Source of the DNA: Opitutaceae bacterium
GTDB taxonomy: Bacteria > Verrucomicrobiota > Verrucomicrobiia > Opitutales > Opitutaceae
Length of the DNA stretch: 64,000 bases
Direction of reading: 5' to 3'
Assembly: GCA_024233285.1 (NCBI GenBank)
Contig: JACKPU010000010.1
Span: 1-64,000, forward strand
Positions 1 to 8,353 of the stretch are shown here, one piece after another. A model generated the notes under the pieces. The model had not been told where the DNA came from. It searched no databases and saw only the letters and a program-made list of their open reading frames with translations. Position 1 is the stretch's first letter. Each line of letters starts with the position of its first letter. The position numbers and the translations under genes are program-made.

Positions 1-190
1 TGACAAAGCCGTGAATGAAATTGTGGAGGTGCTGGGCCCGGATCGAGTCATCTGCGTGGCGAAAGAAATCACCAAGTTGCACGAAAATTTCTGGGTGGGG
101 CCGGCGGCGGAAGTGCGCAACGCGCTGGCCAAGGCCAGCCACAAGGGCGAATTCGTGCTGCTCATCGCTCCGGCAGACTTTGAATTATGA
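1..190 (+). CDS. rsmI: 16S rRNA 2'-O-ribose methyltransferase RsmI, C-terminal fragment
   Basis: The open frame enters from the left edge and ends with TGA at 188-190, giving about 62 C-terminal residues. The segment containing VAKEITKLHENFWVG, followed by a KGEFVLLI strand, matches the end of RsmI, the SAM-dependent enzyme that methylates the ribose of C1402 in 16S rRNA (family knowledge). The catalytic part lies outside the window. The stop overlaps the start of the following phosphatase gene as ATGA, which suggests translational coupling. The call rests on a short C-terminal motif only. Confidence 0.72.
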   Translation, partial: DKAVNEIVEVLGPDRVICVAKEITKLHENFWVGPAAEVRNALAKASHKGEFVLLIAPADFEL

Positions 191-1131
191 GTGCCGCCCC
201 GAAAGTTGCCGTCATTGATATCGGCAGCAACTCCATCAAGGTGCTGGTCGCGCGCCGCGGCACTAATTGCGGATTGGTCAAACCGGTTTTTCAGCAGACC
301 TGCGATGCGCGCATCAGCACCGGCATCAATCAATGTGAGCCGCGACTTTCCCCCGACGGCATGACGGCGGGCCTGGGCGCCATTCGCGATCTGTTGCTTG
401 CAGCCGCCAGCTACTCTCCCGCAAAAATTCAACTGGTCGCAACCAGCGCCGTGCGCGACGCACTTAACCGCGATGAGTTTCTGGCGTTAGTGCGGCAGGA
501 AACCGGGCACAGCATCCGCATCCTGACCGGCCCTGAGGAAGCCGCTTACATCGGGCGCGGCCTGTTATCCGACCCCGTTCTGCACGGCACCGACAGCTGC
601 TATGTGTTTGATCTGGGCGGTGGCAGTCTCGAATGCCTGGCGATGCGAGCCCGGCAGGTTGAGACTGCCATCAGCCTGCCCCTCGGCTGCGTTCGCCTTA
701 CCGAGCGCTTTGTATCCGCCCCGGAGTTACCGCTTGATCCGACAACCGCTCTCGCCGTTCAGCGACACGTGCACGCGGTTATGCGCGAGGCGCATTTTGC
801 CTTCGACCTCCCCAGCGACGCACCGGTCATCGGCACCGGTGGATCCGTGTTTACCTGTCGTGCCATGGTCGCCGCCCAAACCCGACAGACGCTGGAAGAG
901 TCGAGTCCGGTGCTGCCCGTGCCCGCACTGCAATCGTTGGGTGATCAGGTTATGGCCATGCCGCTCGCCATGCGGCAACAACTCCCGGGTCTGCCCGCAG
1001 CGCGGGCGGATGTCTTCCCCGCGGCGATCATTACGTTGCTCGCCCTGATGGCCGCAAGCGGCCGGCCAGCGCTCCATCACTCGCTCTACAATTTGCGTTA
1101 CGGCGTCGCCGATGAACTGCTCACCGGCTGA
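187..1131 (+). CDS. Ppx/GppA family phosphatase (exopolyphosphatase / pppGpp hydrolase type)
   Basis: A 314-residue protein with the ASKHA phosphate-binding motifs of the Ppx/GppA family: VIDIGSNSIK near residues 9-18, VFDLGGGS near 140-147 and GTGGS near 216. It covers only the actin-like core and lacks the C-terminal HD-like domain of long exopolyphosphatases, so it is a short-form member. Family members hydrolyse terminal phosphates of polyphosphate or convert pppGpp to ppGpp; sequence alone does not choose between them. The start ATG overlaps the rsmI stop by 4 bases. Its 3' end overlaps the convergent gene at 1098 by 34 bases. Confidence 0.85.
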   Translation: MSAAPKVAVIDIGSNSIKVLVARRGTNCGLVKPVFQQTCDARISTGINQCEPRLSPDGMTAGLGAIRDLLLAAASYSPAKIQLVATSAVRDALNRDEFLALVRQETGHSIRILTGPEEAAYIGRGLLSDPVLHGTDSCYVFDLGGGSLECLAMRARQVETAISLPLGCVRLTERFVSAPELPLDPTTALAVQRHVHAVMREAHFAFDLPSDAPVIGTGGSVFTCRAMVAAQTRQTLEESSPVLPVPALQSLGDQVMAMPLAMRQQLPGLPAARADVFPAAIITLLALMAASGRPALHHSLYNLRYGVADELLTG

Positions 1132-2801
1132 ATCCTCAATTCGGACCGCCCCGGCAACACGGGCCAACTGAGTCGCGCCACGTATTCCCGCGGTTGCGGC
1201 AATCCGTCCTGCGTGTAGGGATTGTGCGGCACCATCGGATATTCCAACCGTGCCCCCACCGGAAGCCGCCACGTCAATCCCCGCCACACGAAACTTGTGC
1301 GTAGCGCAAGCAACTGGGTGGGCTCAACGGTGTAATTAAGGCCGTCAGCGCACACGTCATCACCCGGCCGCAACGCCAGCATAAGGCCGAATTCATACGT
1401 CGCCCCTGAAGGCACCGCCACCGCATGGACGGACAACACCAATTCAGCCTGATCATTCTGCAGCCGCACGGTGATGACATCCTGGTCAAACCGATAATGG
1501 GCGCCCAGTCCGGCCGGATCACCGTCCCGCTCGGCGGCATCCGGCACATAGGCGCGTCCGCAGTCAATTCGACGCAACGTTGAGAATCGCGGCATCGCCT
1601 TGCTGTTTCCGGTGCCTGCCAAATACCCACCGCGCCGATGCCAGAGTTCGATGAAGTTCTGCGCATCCAGCACGAAACGATTGGCATCCCATTCCGGGGT
1701 CAGCTGCCAGCTCAGGTAGGCGCGCCAGGGTTCGGAATCGAACCGGGCGACCGATCCGGACGTAATCCTGACCGAATCGCGCCCGGGGAGACCCTCATCC
1801 GCGCTAAACCAGACCGCACACGCCGAGCCAAAGAATGCAAACGCCTGCGCGTGATTATCGCGCACCGACTCCTCATTCAATGCCGTTCGAAAACGCGCCA
1901 CGGCGCAGGTCGCCAGCACGCGGCCCACTTGCGACGAAGCAAAGCCGGGCGGCAGGCTGACAAAGGGACGCTGATGCCAGCGCATGCGCACATCCGCCAC
2001 GGTCGAAGTGCTTCCGTCCGGGAGCAAAAAGAAGTCATGAAAGGCAGCGGCGCGATCCACCGCCCGTTCCGCGGCCTCGTTGCCCGTGAGTTGCGCATAG
2101 AGGGAAACTGCCAGAGCCGTGATCAGTGAATACCCCACGACCACACCTCCCCCTTCCTGCCAGCAACCGGATTCATCCTGAAAAGGCAGGACATGGCGCT
2201 GCATGAAAACGTCCGCAAACTGCACCCAATCCTGCTCGTCGAAATAGCGCCCGGCCGCGGCAAAGAGCAAACCGTGCCAAACCGCATGATTGCCCGGGAA
2301 CTCCGTCGCGGGCCCCGCAAAGCGCTGCTGATAGGCGCGAAACGCGCGGCCGGTCGCGCCACGGACGACCTGACTGAGTTTTTGCTTCAGCTCCGGGGTT
2401 GCTCCACCGTGCGTGTCGAGGTGGCGCAACGCGCAAAGCTGATAATACACCAGCCACTCGCCAATATGCGCGCCCCAGTCACGGCCCCGCGAGAAGTGCG
2501 GGGTGTGGAAATCCGCGTCCGCCAGCCCGGCCGAATACTCCAGATTCCTCAGCGCCAAGTGGCGGAATCGCGCACACTCTTCATCGGTCGCGCCGGGCAC
2601 CACTTTATCCGCCAGCAGCAAAAGCGCCGCCGGGGTGAACTGATTATAGAATGACGGTCCGGCCGCGTCCGGCCAATCGCGCAAGTCCAGATCCATGCTG
2701 CCAGTCGCCCCGTAATGAGGCGCCAGCAATCGCGCCCAGGCCAGCAATAGTTCCCCCGCGCTGTCGCGCAAATGGACGAATGAATCAGGCTGAATCGACA
2801 T
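1098..2801 (-). CDS. Hypothetical protein with alpha/alpha-toroid (polysaccharide lyase-like) appearance
   Basis: A 567-residue protein without a clear signal peptide. The N-terminal half has repeating helical hairpins and aromatic-rich motifs such as RDWGAHIGEWLVYYQ, FPGNHAVWHGLLF and CWQEGGGVVVGYS. The C-terminal part appears beta-rich (DVITVRLQNDQAELVLSV). This arrangement resembles toroid plus beta-sandwich polysaccharide lyases of the heparinase II/III or chondroitinase AC type, but I see no diagnostic catalytic motif, so this is a fold-level guess. It is the last gene of a leftward run (lpxK, aminopeptidase, deaminase, rluD-like, this gene), starting 9 bases after the rluD-like stop. 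Cytoplasmic by default. Confidence 0.6.
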   Translation of the reverse strand: MSIQPDSFVHLRDSAGELLLAWARLLAPHYGATGSMDLDLRDWPDAAGPSFYNQFTPAALLLLADKVVPGATDEECARFRHLALRNLEYSAGLADADFHTPHFSRGRDWGAHIGEWLVYYQLCALRHLDTHGGATPELKQKLSQVVRGATGRAFRAYQQRFAGPATEFPGNHAVWHGLLFAAAGRYFDEQDWVQFADVFMQRHVLPFQDESGCWQEGGGVVVGYSLITALAVSLYAQLTGNEAAERAVDRAAAFHDFFLLPDGSTSTVADVRMRWHQRPFVSLPPGFASSQVGRVLATCAVARFRTALNEESVRDNHAQAFAFFGSACAVWFSADEGLPGRDSVRITSGSVARFDSEPWRAYLSWQLTPEWDANRFVLDAQNFIELWHRRGGYLAGTGNSKAMPRFSTLRRIDCGRAYVPDAAERDGDPAGLGAHYRFDQDVITVRLQNDQAELVLSVHAVAVPSGATYEFGLMLALRPGDDVCADGLNYTVEPTQLLALRTSFVWRGLTWRLPVGARLEYPMVPHNPYTQDGLPQPREYVARLSWPVLPGRSELRIQPVSSSSATP

Positions 2802-2810
2802 GCAAAAAGC

Positions 2811-3758
2811 TCAGCGTCCGCGCAGACCGCGCATCACCGCGGCGAAATCAGGAGGCACCGGCGCCCGCAAATCGAGGGTCTTGCCTGTGACCGGATGCGC
2901 CACCACGAGGTGCTCTGCATGTAACATGACTCGCGCCGGCTTTGGCAGGATCGACGGATGCGGTTTCCAACCGTAAACCACGTCGCCCAAAATCACATGT
3001 CCGAGGGCTTTCATATGCACACGGATCTGATGCGTGCGGCCGGTGTGAATTCTGCAACGAATCAAGGTCGCCAAATCGCCGAAGGCTTCGACGACTTCCC
3101 AGTCCGTCCGCGCGTGCTTGCCGCCCTTGGTCTCCTCGACGATGGCCATCTTGTGCCGATGATTGGGATTGCGGCCGATGGGACGGTCAATGATACCGCT
3201 GAGCAAGTCCGGCCGGCCGTTCACCAATGCCAGATACTCCTTCTGCAACGTGCGCTCGCTGAACTGTTCCGAGAGCCCTCGATGGGCCGCGTCGTTCTTG
3301 GCCACCAGCATCACGCCAGAAGTCTCGCGATCCAAACGATGAACGATCCCCGGGCGCTCCACTCCGCCGATCCCGCTCAAGCCGCCTTTGCAGTGCGCCA
3401 GCAAGGCATGGACCAGCGTGTCGCCACCGGTCGCCGCGCCGGGATGCACGACCATGCCCGAAGGCTTGTTCAACGCGAGCAGGTGTTTGTCCTCAAAAAG
3501 AATATTGAGCGGAATCTCGGCCGGGGTGAGGTCCATCGGCTTGGTTTCCGGCAACCGGAATTCGACCATTTCCCCCGCAGACAGAGCATGATCACGCGAA
3601 ATGAGCGCCCCGTTACTGCTGACCAAGCCGGCGTCAAACGCCCGCTGCAAAGCCACCCGACTGTGATCGGGGAAGGCCTTGGCCAGAACCTTGTCGGCCC
3701 GGGCGCGGCGCGTGCCCGCCGGAACTTCAAAGCGGACCATGGCGTTATCAGGACTCAT
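2811..3758 (-). CDS. rluD: RluA/RluD family 23S rRNA pseudouridine synthase
   Basis: A 315-residue protein with an N-terminal S4 RNA-binding segment (about residues 15-75, RRARADKVLAKAFPDHSR) and a pseudouridine synthase core. The catalytic signature HRLDRETSGVMLVAKN, with its aspartate near residue 140, is intact, as is the RIHTGRTHQIRVH motif near 238-250. Length and order match RluD-type enzymes, which isomerise uridines in helix 69 of 23S rRNA; the exact target is inferred and RluC or RluB-like specificity is possible. The start overlaps the preceding deaminase by 11 bases, so co-translation in the leftward operon is likely. Confidence 0.88.
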   Translation of the reverse strand: MSPDNAMVRFEVPAGTRRARADKVLAKAFPDHSRVALQRAFDAGLVSSNGALISRDHALSAGEMVEFRLPETKPMDLTPAEIPLNILFEDKHLLALNKPSGMVVHPGAATGGDTLVHALLAHCKGGLSGIGGVERPGIVHRLDRETSGVMLVAKNDAAHRGLSEQFSERTLQKEYLALVNGRPDLLSGIIDRPIGRNPNHRHKMAIVEETKGGKHARTDWEVVEAFGDLATLIRCRIHTGRTHQIRVHMKALGHVILGDVVYGWKPHPSILPKPARVMLHAEHLVVAHPVTGKTLDLRAPVPPDFAAVMRGLRGR

Positions 3759-4728
3759 GGGAGAGACGTTCTATTTCCGCGAGCCGGGCGCCACGAAAAT
3801 CCTCCGCCACATCCGCGATTTCCCAGCCATTGGCCGCAAACCGCGCCAGATCGGAGCGACTGCAGCCCATTGCCTGCGCCAGGACGCGGTATTCGTCATT
3901 CAACGTGTTGTTGAAGCACAGCGGATCGTCCGTGCTGATCGTGCAACGCACGCCGGCCGCCGCGAGCCGCCGCAGCGGATGGCTGGCAAAATCCGGAAAG
4001 ACCGCGAGTCGGATATTGCTGATCGGGCAGACGTCGAATGTGACCCCGCGATCCCGCGCCAAGGCCACGACTGCGGGATCCTCGATCGCCCGCACGCCGT
4101 GCTGCACCCGTGTTACCCCCAGCAACTCGATCGCTTCACGCACTCGCGCCGCGCCGTCGAATTCACCGGCGTGGCATTTCGTCACCTTGCCCGCCGCGCG
4201 CAAACGCCGCCATACCGGCGCCGTCCACGCCTCGGTCGGCATCGTTTCCAAGCCGTGCAAGTCCACACCCGCGAGGTCGTCCCAATTTTCAAGGTCGTCG
4301 ATCACCGCCTGCAGCGGCCCCTGATAGGCGTCCCGCAGCATCCCGGCGAATATTCGCACCTCGAGTCCGGCGGGCACTGCGGCGCGAATCGCCGCGATGA
4401 TCTCGGGACCGGGCACGTTGATGAATTGCGTGACCGGCAGATGAAAGCTCGTTTCGACGTAGCGGACGTTCTGCGCGACATGCGTGGCGAAGATCGCCTT
4501 CATCGCTTCGTGATACCGCTCGGCCGAGGTGAACCACGGCAGCGCATGATCGAGCAGCACTTTCTCGAAGGTCGGAAAATCCGGGAATCGGTAGTCCGCC
4601 GCATGGAACGGCGGATTTGCGGGATAGGATTCCGGGCGCCACTCCCGCAACAAGGCATAGGGAATGGCACCCTCGACATGCAGGTGCGTCTCCGTTTTCG
4701 GCAGCGCCTGGATGAACGACTCGATCAC
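3748..4728 (-). CDS. add: Adenosine deaminase family protein
   Basis: A 326-residue TIM-barrel amidohydrolase. Visible hallmarks are the N-terminal zinc-binding HLH in PKTETHLHVEGA (residues 10-21), HAGE near 185 with the catalytic glutamate, and STDDP near 263-267 with the terminal zinc-ligand region. Family members deaminate adenosine or related purines in the cytoplasm. The protein is at the short end for adenosine deaminases, and the sequence does not exclude adenine or N6-modified nucleoside substrates. It overlaps the aminopeptidase gene by 4 bases upstream and the rluD-like gene by 11 bases downstream. Confidence 0.82.
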   Translation of the reverse strand: MIESFIQALPKTETHLHVEGAIPYALLREWRPESYPANPPFHAADYRFPDFPTFEKVLLDHALPWFTSAERYHEAMKAIFATHVAQNVRYVETSFHLPVTQFINVPGPEIIAAIRAAVPAGLEVRIFAGMLRDAYQGPLQAVIDDLENWDDLAGVDLHGLETMPTEAWTAPVWRRLRAAGKVTKCHAGEFDGAARVREAIELLGVTRVQHGVRAIEDPAVVALARDRGVTFDVCPISNIRLAVFPDFASHPLRRLAAAGVRCTISTDDPLCFNNTLNDEYRVLAQAMGCSRSDLARFAANGWEIADVAEDFRGARLAEIERLSHES

Positions 4729-5849
4729 TTCTTGGGGCCGAGCAAGTAGTCCGGATTCAGTTTTTGCAGGGCCTTGGGCAAGAACAGTCCGTCCTTGCGG
4801 ATGAGTTTGCCGTCAAACCAGATTTCGCCGCCGCCATGTTCCGGACGTTGCATGCAAACCATGTCCCAATGCACCTGCGACCGATTGCCGTTGCCACAGT
4901 CACTGTAGGCCTGACCCGGAGTGAAGTGGAACGAGCCGGCAATCTTCTCATCGAACAGGATGTCGCGCATCGGTTCGAGAATGTGCGGATTGAACCCGAT
5001 CGCGAATTCGCCGATGTAGCGCGCGCCGGCATCGCTGTCCAAAATCTCGTTGAGCCGCTTGGTGTTGCTGGAGGTGGCCTCGACGATCCTGCCTTTCTTG
5101 AACGCCAACCGGATGTTGTCGAATGACGAGCCGAGGTAAACGGTCGGCGCATTGTATTGGATATAACCCTCGACCGACTCCTTCACAGGGCACGAAAACA
5201 CCTCACCATCCGGAATGTTGCGCTGGCCGCCGCACTCCTTGGCGCCGATGCCCTTGATCGAAAATTGCAGATCCGTGCCCGGGCCCTTGATGTGCACCCG
5301 GTCGGTTTTGCGCATGAGATCGGCGAGCGCCTTCATGCCCGGAATCATGCGACGGTAATCGAGCGTGCAGACGCGGAAATAGAAGTCCTCAAATGCCTCG
5401 GTGCTCATCGCGGCCTGCTGCGCCATGGCCGAAGTCGGCCACCGCAGCACCACCCACTTGGTCTTGTTCACCCGGTGATCCAGCACGGGCTTCATCAGCC
5501 TGCTCACGAGTTGCACCCGCTCGGCCGGCACGTCCGACGATTCAAAGATGTTCTCCGAGCCGCGCAACGCGATGTAGGCATCCATGCTTTCCATGCGGTG
5601 CTTTTCCACCTTGGCGTAAGGAGCATACTGCGCCTCCTCCGCCCCCAGCACGAGTTCGCGGGTGATGCGCGCGCGATGCAATTGGACATAAGGATGAGCG
5701 CCATGTTTGCGCACGGCGCGAACCAGCGCGATCACCATGGCATCCGGCACGTCAAACGCATCGATCAGGACGCGCTCGCCCTTCTGCAATTCAATCGAGA
5801 AACCGGTCAGGCCCTGGGCCAGATCGTGGTAACGGGGATCAATAATCAT
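4725..5849 (-). CDS. Aminopeptidase, M29 (AmpS/PepS) family
   Basis: A 374-residue protein resembling the thermophilic aminopeptidase family M29, cytosolic dimeric metallopeptidases that trim N-terminal residues. The metal-site region is recognisable: a Glu in NIPDGEVFSCP, a Glu in YIGEFAIGFNPHI, a His in SFHF and the HWDM motif after the DCGNGNRSQ stretch. I place the start at the ATG giving MIIDPRYHDLAQG; the frame stays open upstream into the lpxK end, but that N-terminal sequence does not look coding. It is 49 bases downstream of lpxK and overlaps the deaminase gene by 4 bases (ATGA). Confidence 0.85.
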   Translation of the reverse strand: MIIDPRYHDLAQGLTGFSIELQKGERVLIDAFDVPDAMVIALVRAVRKHGAHPYVQLHRARITRELVLGAEEAQYAPYAKVEKHRMESMDAYIALRGSENIFESSDVPAERVQLVSRLMKPVLDHRVNKTKWVVLRWPTSAMAQQAAMSTEAFEDFYFRVCTLDYRRMIPGMKALADLMRKTDRVHIKGPGTDLQFSIKGIGAKECGGQRNIPDGEVFSCPVKESVEGYIQYNAPTVYLGSSFDNIRLAFKKGRIVEATSSNTKRLNEILDSDAGARYIGEFAIGFNPHILEPMRDILFDEKIAGSFHFTPGQAYSDCGNGNRSQVHWDMVCMQRPEHGGGEIWFDGKLIRKDGLFLPKALQKLNPDYLLGPKK

Positions 5850-5898
5850 GCGCCATGCTAACGCGGGTAATCCCCCGCCCCGCAAGGCAATATGCGAC

Positions 5899-7095
5899 TC
5901 AGTTGACCGACGGGCGCGAACCGTTTTGCGGGAAACAAATCCGTCCAACCGCCTCGTCAAAGTCCGACGCACCGCGCAGGATGTCGATCTCCAGCCGCAG
6001 GTAATACAACGGCACGCCCCAGGCCCGGTCATGCGGGATGCGCACCGCATCCTTTTCCGTGGTCACGAGGCATTCCGCGCCTTCCTTTTGCGCCAGCGCG
6101 CTTAGCTCGACGAAGTCCTCCTCGGCATAGCGGTAGTGATCGAGGTAACGCTCGCGTGCGACGATCACCGCGCCGAGGTCGCGCAGAAATTTTTCAAAGC
6201 TCTCCGGTGTCGCGATCCCGCAAAAGGCAAGCACCCGCCGGCCCTTGAGAAACGAAAGCGGCTGGCGCTCGTCGCCGCCGAATCGTTGCAAATACTGCGG
6301 CTGGTGCGCGCATTCGATGATGTCCACCCCGGGGTTGAATTTCTGGATGGTCGCTTCCAGTTCGGCGTCGCGCTCACCATTTGATTTGGTCAGGAACACA
6401 TACGAGGCCCGCCGCAGGTGCTTGATCGGTTCGCGCAAAATCCCGCGCGGCAGCAAATGGCCGTTGCCGAAGGGATTGGTCTTGTCCACGAGCAAGAGAT
6501 TCAACTGCCCCTTGAGCGGCAGGTATTGAAAGCCGTCGTCGAGCACCAGCGTGTCGCAGCCAAACTTCCTGATCGCATACGCACCGGACTTCACCCGGTT
6601 TTTGTCCACCAGCACGATCACGCCCGGCAGATTGCGCGCGAGCATGTAGGGTTCGTCACCGGCCTGCTCACTGTCGAGGAGCACCTGCTTGCCATCACTC
6701 ACAATCCGCGGTGGCGGCTCGGCCGCGTGCGTCAGGGCCCACCACCACTTCTTCCAAACCGGCGGCGCCTTGCTCTTGTAGCCGCGGCTGAGAATGGCGA
6801 CCTTGCGTCCACGCTCCTGCAGGGCGCGCGCAAATTTTTCCACAACCGGGGTTTTGCCCGTGCCTCCCACTGTCAGGTTGCCGACGACGACAACCAGGCA
6901 ACCGAGCGGCTGGTCATGTAATATCCGGTGCCGGTAGAGCCAGAAACGCAATTGGGCGATACCGCTGAACAAATACGAAAGCAGTTGCAGAAACGCGCCA
7001 TAGATCGCCGCGCCCGTGTCCGCCCGTCGCCCGAGAATCACATCAATGGTGTAAACCTCGAGCGCGTTTGATTTCTTCTTCAGCCAGGACGACAT
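5899..7095 (-). CDS. lpxK: Tetraacyldisaccharide 4'-kinase
   Basis: A 398-residue LpxK, the inner-membrane-associated kinase that phosphorylates the 4' position of the lipid A disaccharide precursor. The N-terminal hydrophobic segment (about residues 25-60) is followed by the P-loop GNLTVGGTGKTP near residue 75, SRGYKSK, and the DDGFQY motif typical of LpxK. The chosen start is MSSWLKKK; upstream in-frame sequence is antisense to the adjacent aminotransferase and was excluded. It leads the leftward operon and is divergent from the aminotransferase gene 81 bases away. It indicates a lipid A-bearing outer membrane. Confidence 0.93.
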   Translation of the reverse strand: MSSWLKKKSNALEVYTIDVILGRRADTGAAIYGAFLQLLSYLFSGIAQLRFWLYRHRILHDQPLGCLVVVVGNLTVGGTGKTPVVEKFARALQERGRKVAILSRGYKSKAPPVWKKWWWALTHAAEPPPRIVSDGKQVLLDSEQAGDEPYMLARNLPGVIVLVDKNRVKSGAYAIRKFGCDTLVLDDGFQYLPLKGQLNLLLVDKTNPFGNGHLLPRGILREPIKHLRRASYVFLTKSNGERDAELEATIQKFNPGVDIIECAHQPQYLQRFGGDERQPLSFLKGRRVLAFCGIATPESFEKFLRDLGAVIVARERYLDHYRYAEEDFVELSALAQKEGAECLVTTEKDAVRIPHDRAWGVPLYYLRLEIDILRGASDFDEAVGRICFPQNGSRPSVN

Positions 7096-7176
7096 GCGAC
7101 AAATGACAGCAATGATGGTTGACGGCGTTTTTGGGAAGCCGCTTTCGTATCCTTTGTCACAATTTTCTCCGCGCCC

Positions 7177-8265
7177 ATGAGCTACAAACTTTTCATCCCC
7201 GGCCCCATCGCCGTCTCGGACAAGACCCTGCGCGCGATGGCCCAACCCATGGTTGGCCATCGCAGCACCGACTTCGTGGCGCTCTACCAATCCATTCAAC
7301 CGGGTCTGCAGGCGCTGTTCTACACCAAGGATCCCGTCTATCTGTCGACCAGCAGCGCTTGGGGCGTGATGGAGGGTTCGTTGCGCAATGTCGTCGCGAA
7401 AAAGGTGCTCTGCTGCATGAACGGCGCGTTTTCCGACAAATGGCTCGATGTCGCCCAACGCCTCGGCAAATCCGCCGGCGCCTTGAAATTCGAGTGGGGC
7501 CAGCCGGTTGATCCCGCCGCGGTGCGCGCGGAATTGAGCCAGGGCGGTTATGACGCCATCACGCTCATTCACAACGAAACCTCGACCGGCACGATGTCGG
7601 ACCTCGCCGCCATCATGCAGGTCGTCCGCGAATTCCCCGACGTGATTTCGATCGTGGACACGGTCAGTTCGTTCAGCGTGCTGCCGATCAAGAAGGACGA
7701 GCTCGGCATCGACGTGCTGCTCACCGGTTCGCAAAAGGCCCTCGCCCTGCCCCCAGGGCTCGCAATCTTCTCCGTCTCTGCACGCGCCCGCCAACGCGCC
7801 GCCACGCTCAGCGACCGCGGCTACTATTTCGATTTCCTGGAATTCCAGAAAAATCACGAAAACGGCATGACTCCGAGCACCCCGGTCATCCCGTTGATTT
7901 ACGCGCTCAAGTCCAAGCTCGAGGACATCGCCGCCGAAGGCGTGGAAAACCGCTATAACCGGCACGCGCGGCTCAACCGCACGGTTCGCGACTGGGCCTT
8001 CGCCAAAGGCTTCAAACTATTTCCGGACGAGGCCTACGGTTCGCTCGCCCTCAACTGTTTCGCCAACAATCTGAATATCGACCTGCCCGCGCTGAACAAG
8101 GTGCTCAAGTCCAAGCACGGCCTCGTGATCGACGGCGGCTACGGCAAACTCAAGGGCAAGACCTTCCGCATTTCCAACATGGGCGACGAGACCGACGAAA
8201 CCATCGCGGAACTCCTCAAGGCCCTCGACAGCGCGCTCGCGGAAACGCCGAAACTCGCCTCCTAA
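7177..8265 (+). CDS. Class V PLP-dependent aminotransferase (alanine/serine-glyoxylate or SerC-like)
   Basis: A 362-residue fold-type I PLP enzyme. The N-terminus FIPGPIAVSD is the phrase seen in alanine-glyoxylate, serine-glyoxylate and archaeal-type phosphoserine aminotransferases. The expected PLP lysine lies in TGSQKALALPPG near residue 187, with the cofactor aspartate in SIVDTVSSF. Substrate specificity cannot be fixed here. No 3-phosphoglycerate dehydrogenase gene is adjacent, which would have pointed to serine synthesis. It is transcribed away from lpxK; no strong terminator is visible before the topoisomerase gene. Confidence 0.84.
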   Translation: MSYKLFIPGPIAVSDKTLRAMAQPMVGHRSTDFVALYQSIQPGLQALFYTKDPVYLSTSSAWGVMEGSLRNVVAKKVLCCMNGAFSDKWLDVAQRLGKSAGALKFEWGQPVDPAAVRAELSQGGYDAITLIHNETSTGTMSDLAAIMQVVREFPDVISIVDTVSSFSVLPIKKDELGIDVLLTGSQKALALPPGLAIFSVSARARQRAATLSDRGYYFDFLEFQKNHENGMTPSTPVIPLIYALKSKLEDIAAEGVENRYNRHARLNRTVRDWAFAKGFKLFPDEAYGSLALNCFANNLNIDLPALNKVLKSKHGLVIDGGYGKLKGKTFRISNMGDETDETIAELLKALDSALAETPKLAS

Positions 8266-8353
8266 ATCGGGCCGCAGACCGACCCTTTTCGTTCGGGCCG
8301 CCAAAAACTAGTGCTTGTCATTCGTCATCGCGCAGCCTAACGGCTCGCGACCC

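Noticed and set aside
7096..7965. Upstream extension of the lpxK frame
   Set aside because: Antisense to the class V aminotransferase; LpxK sequence begins at MSSWLKKK.
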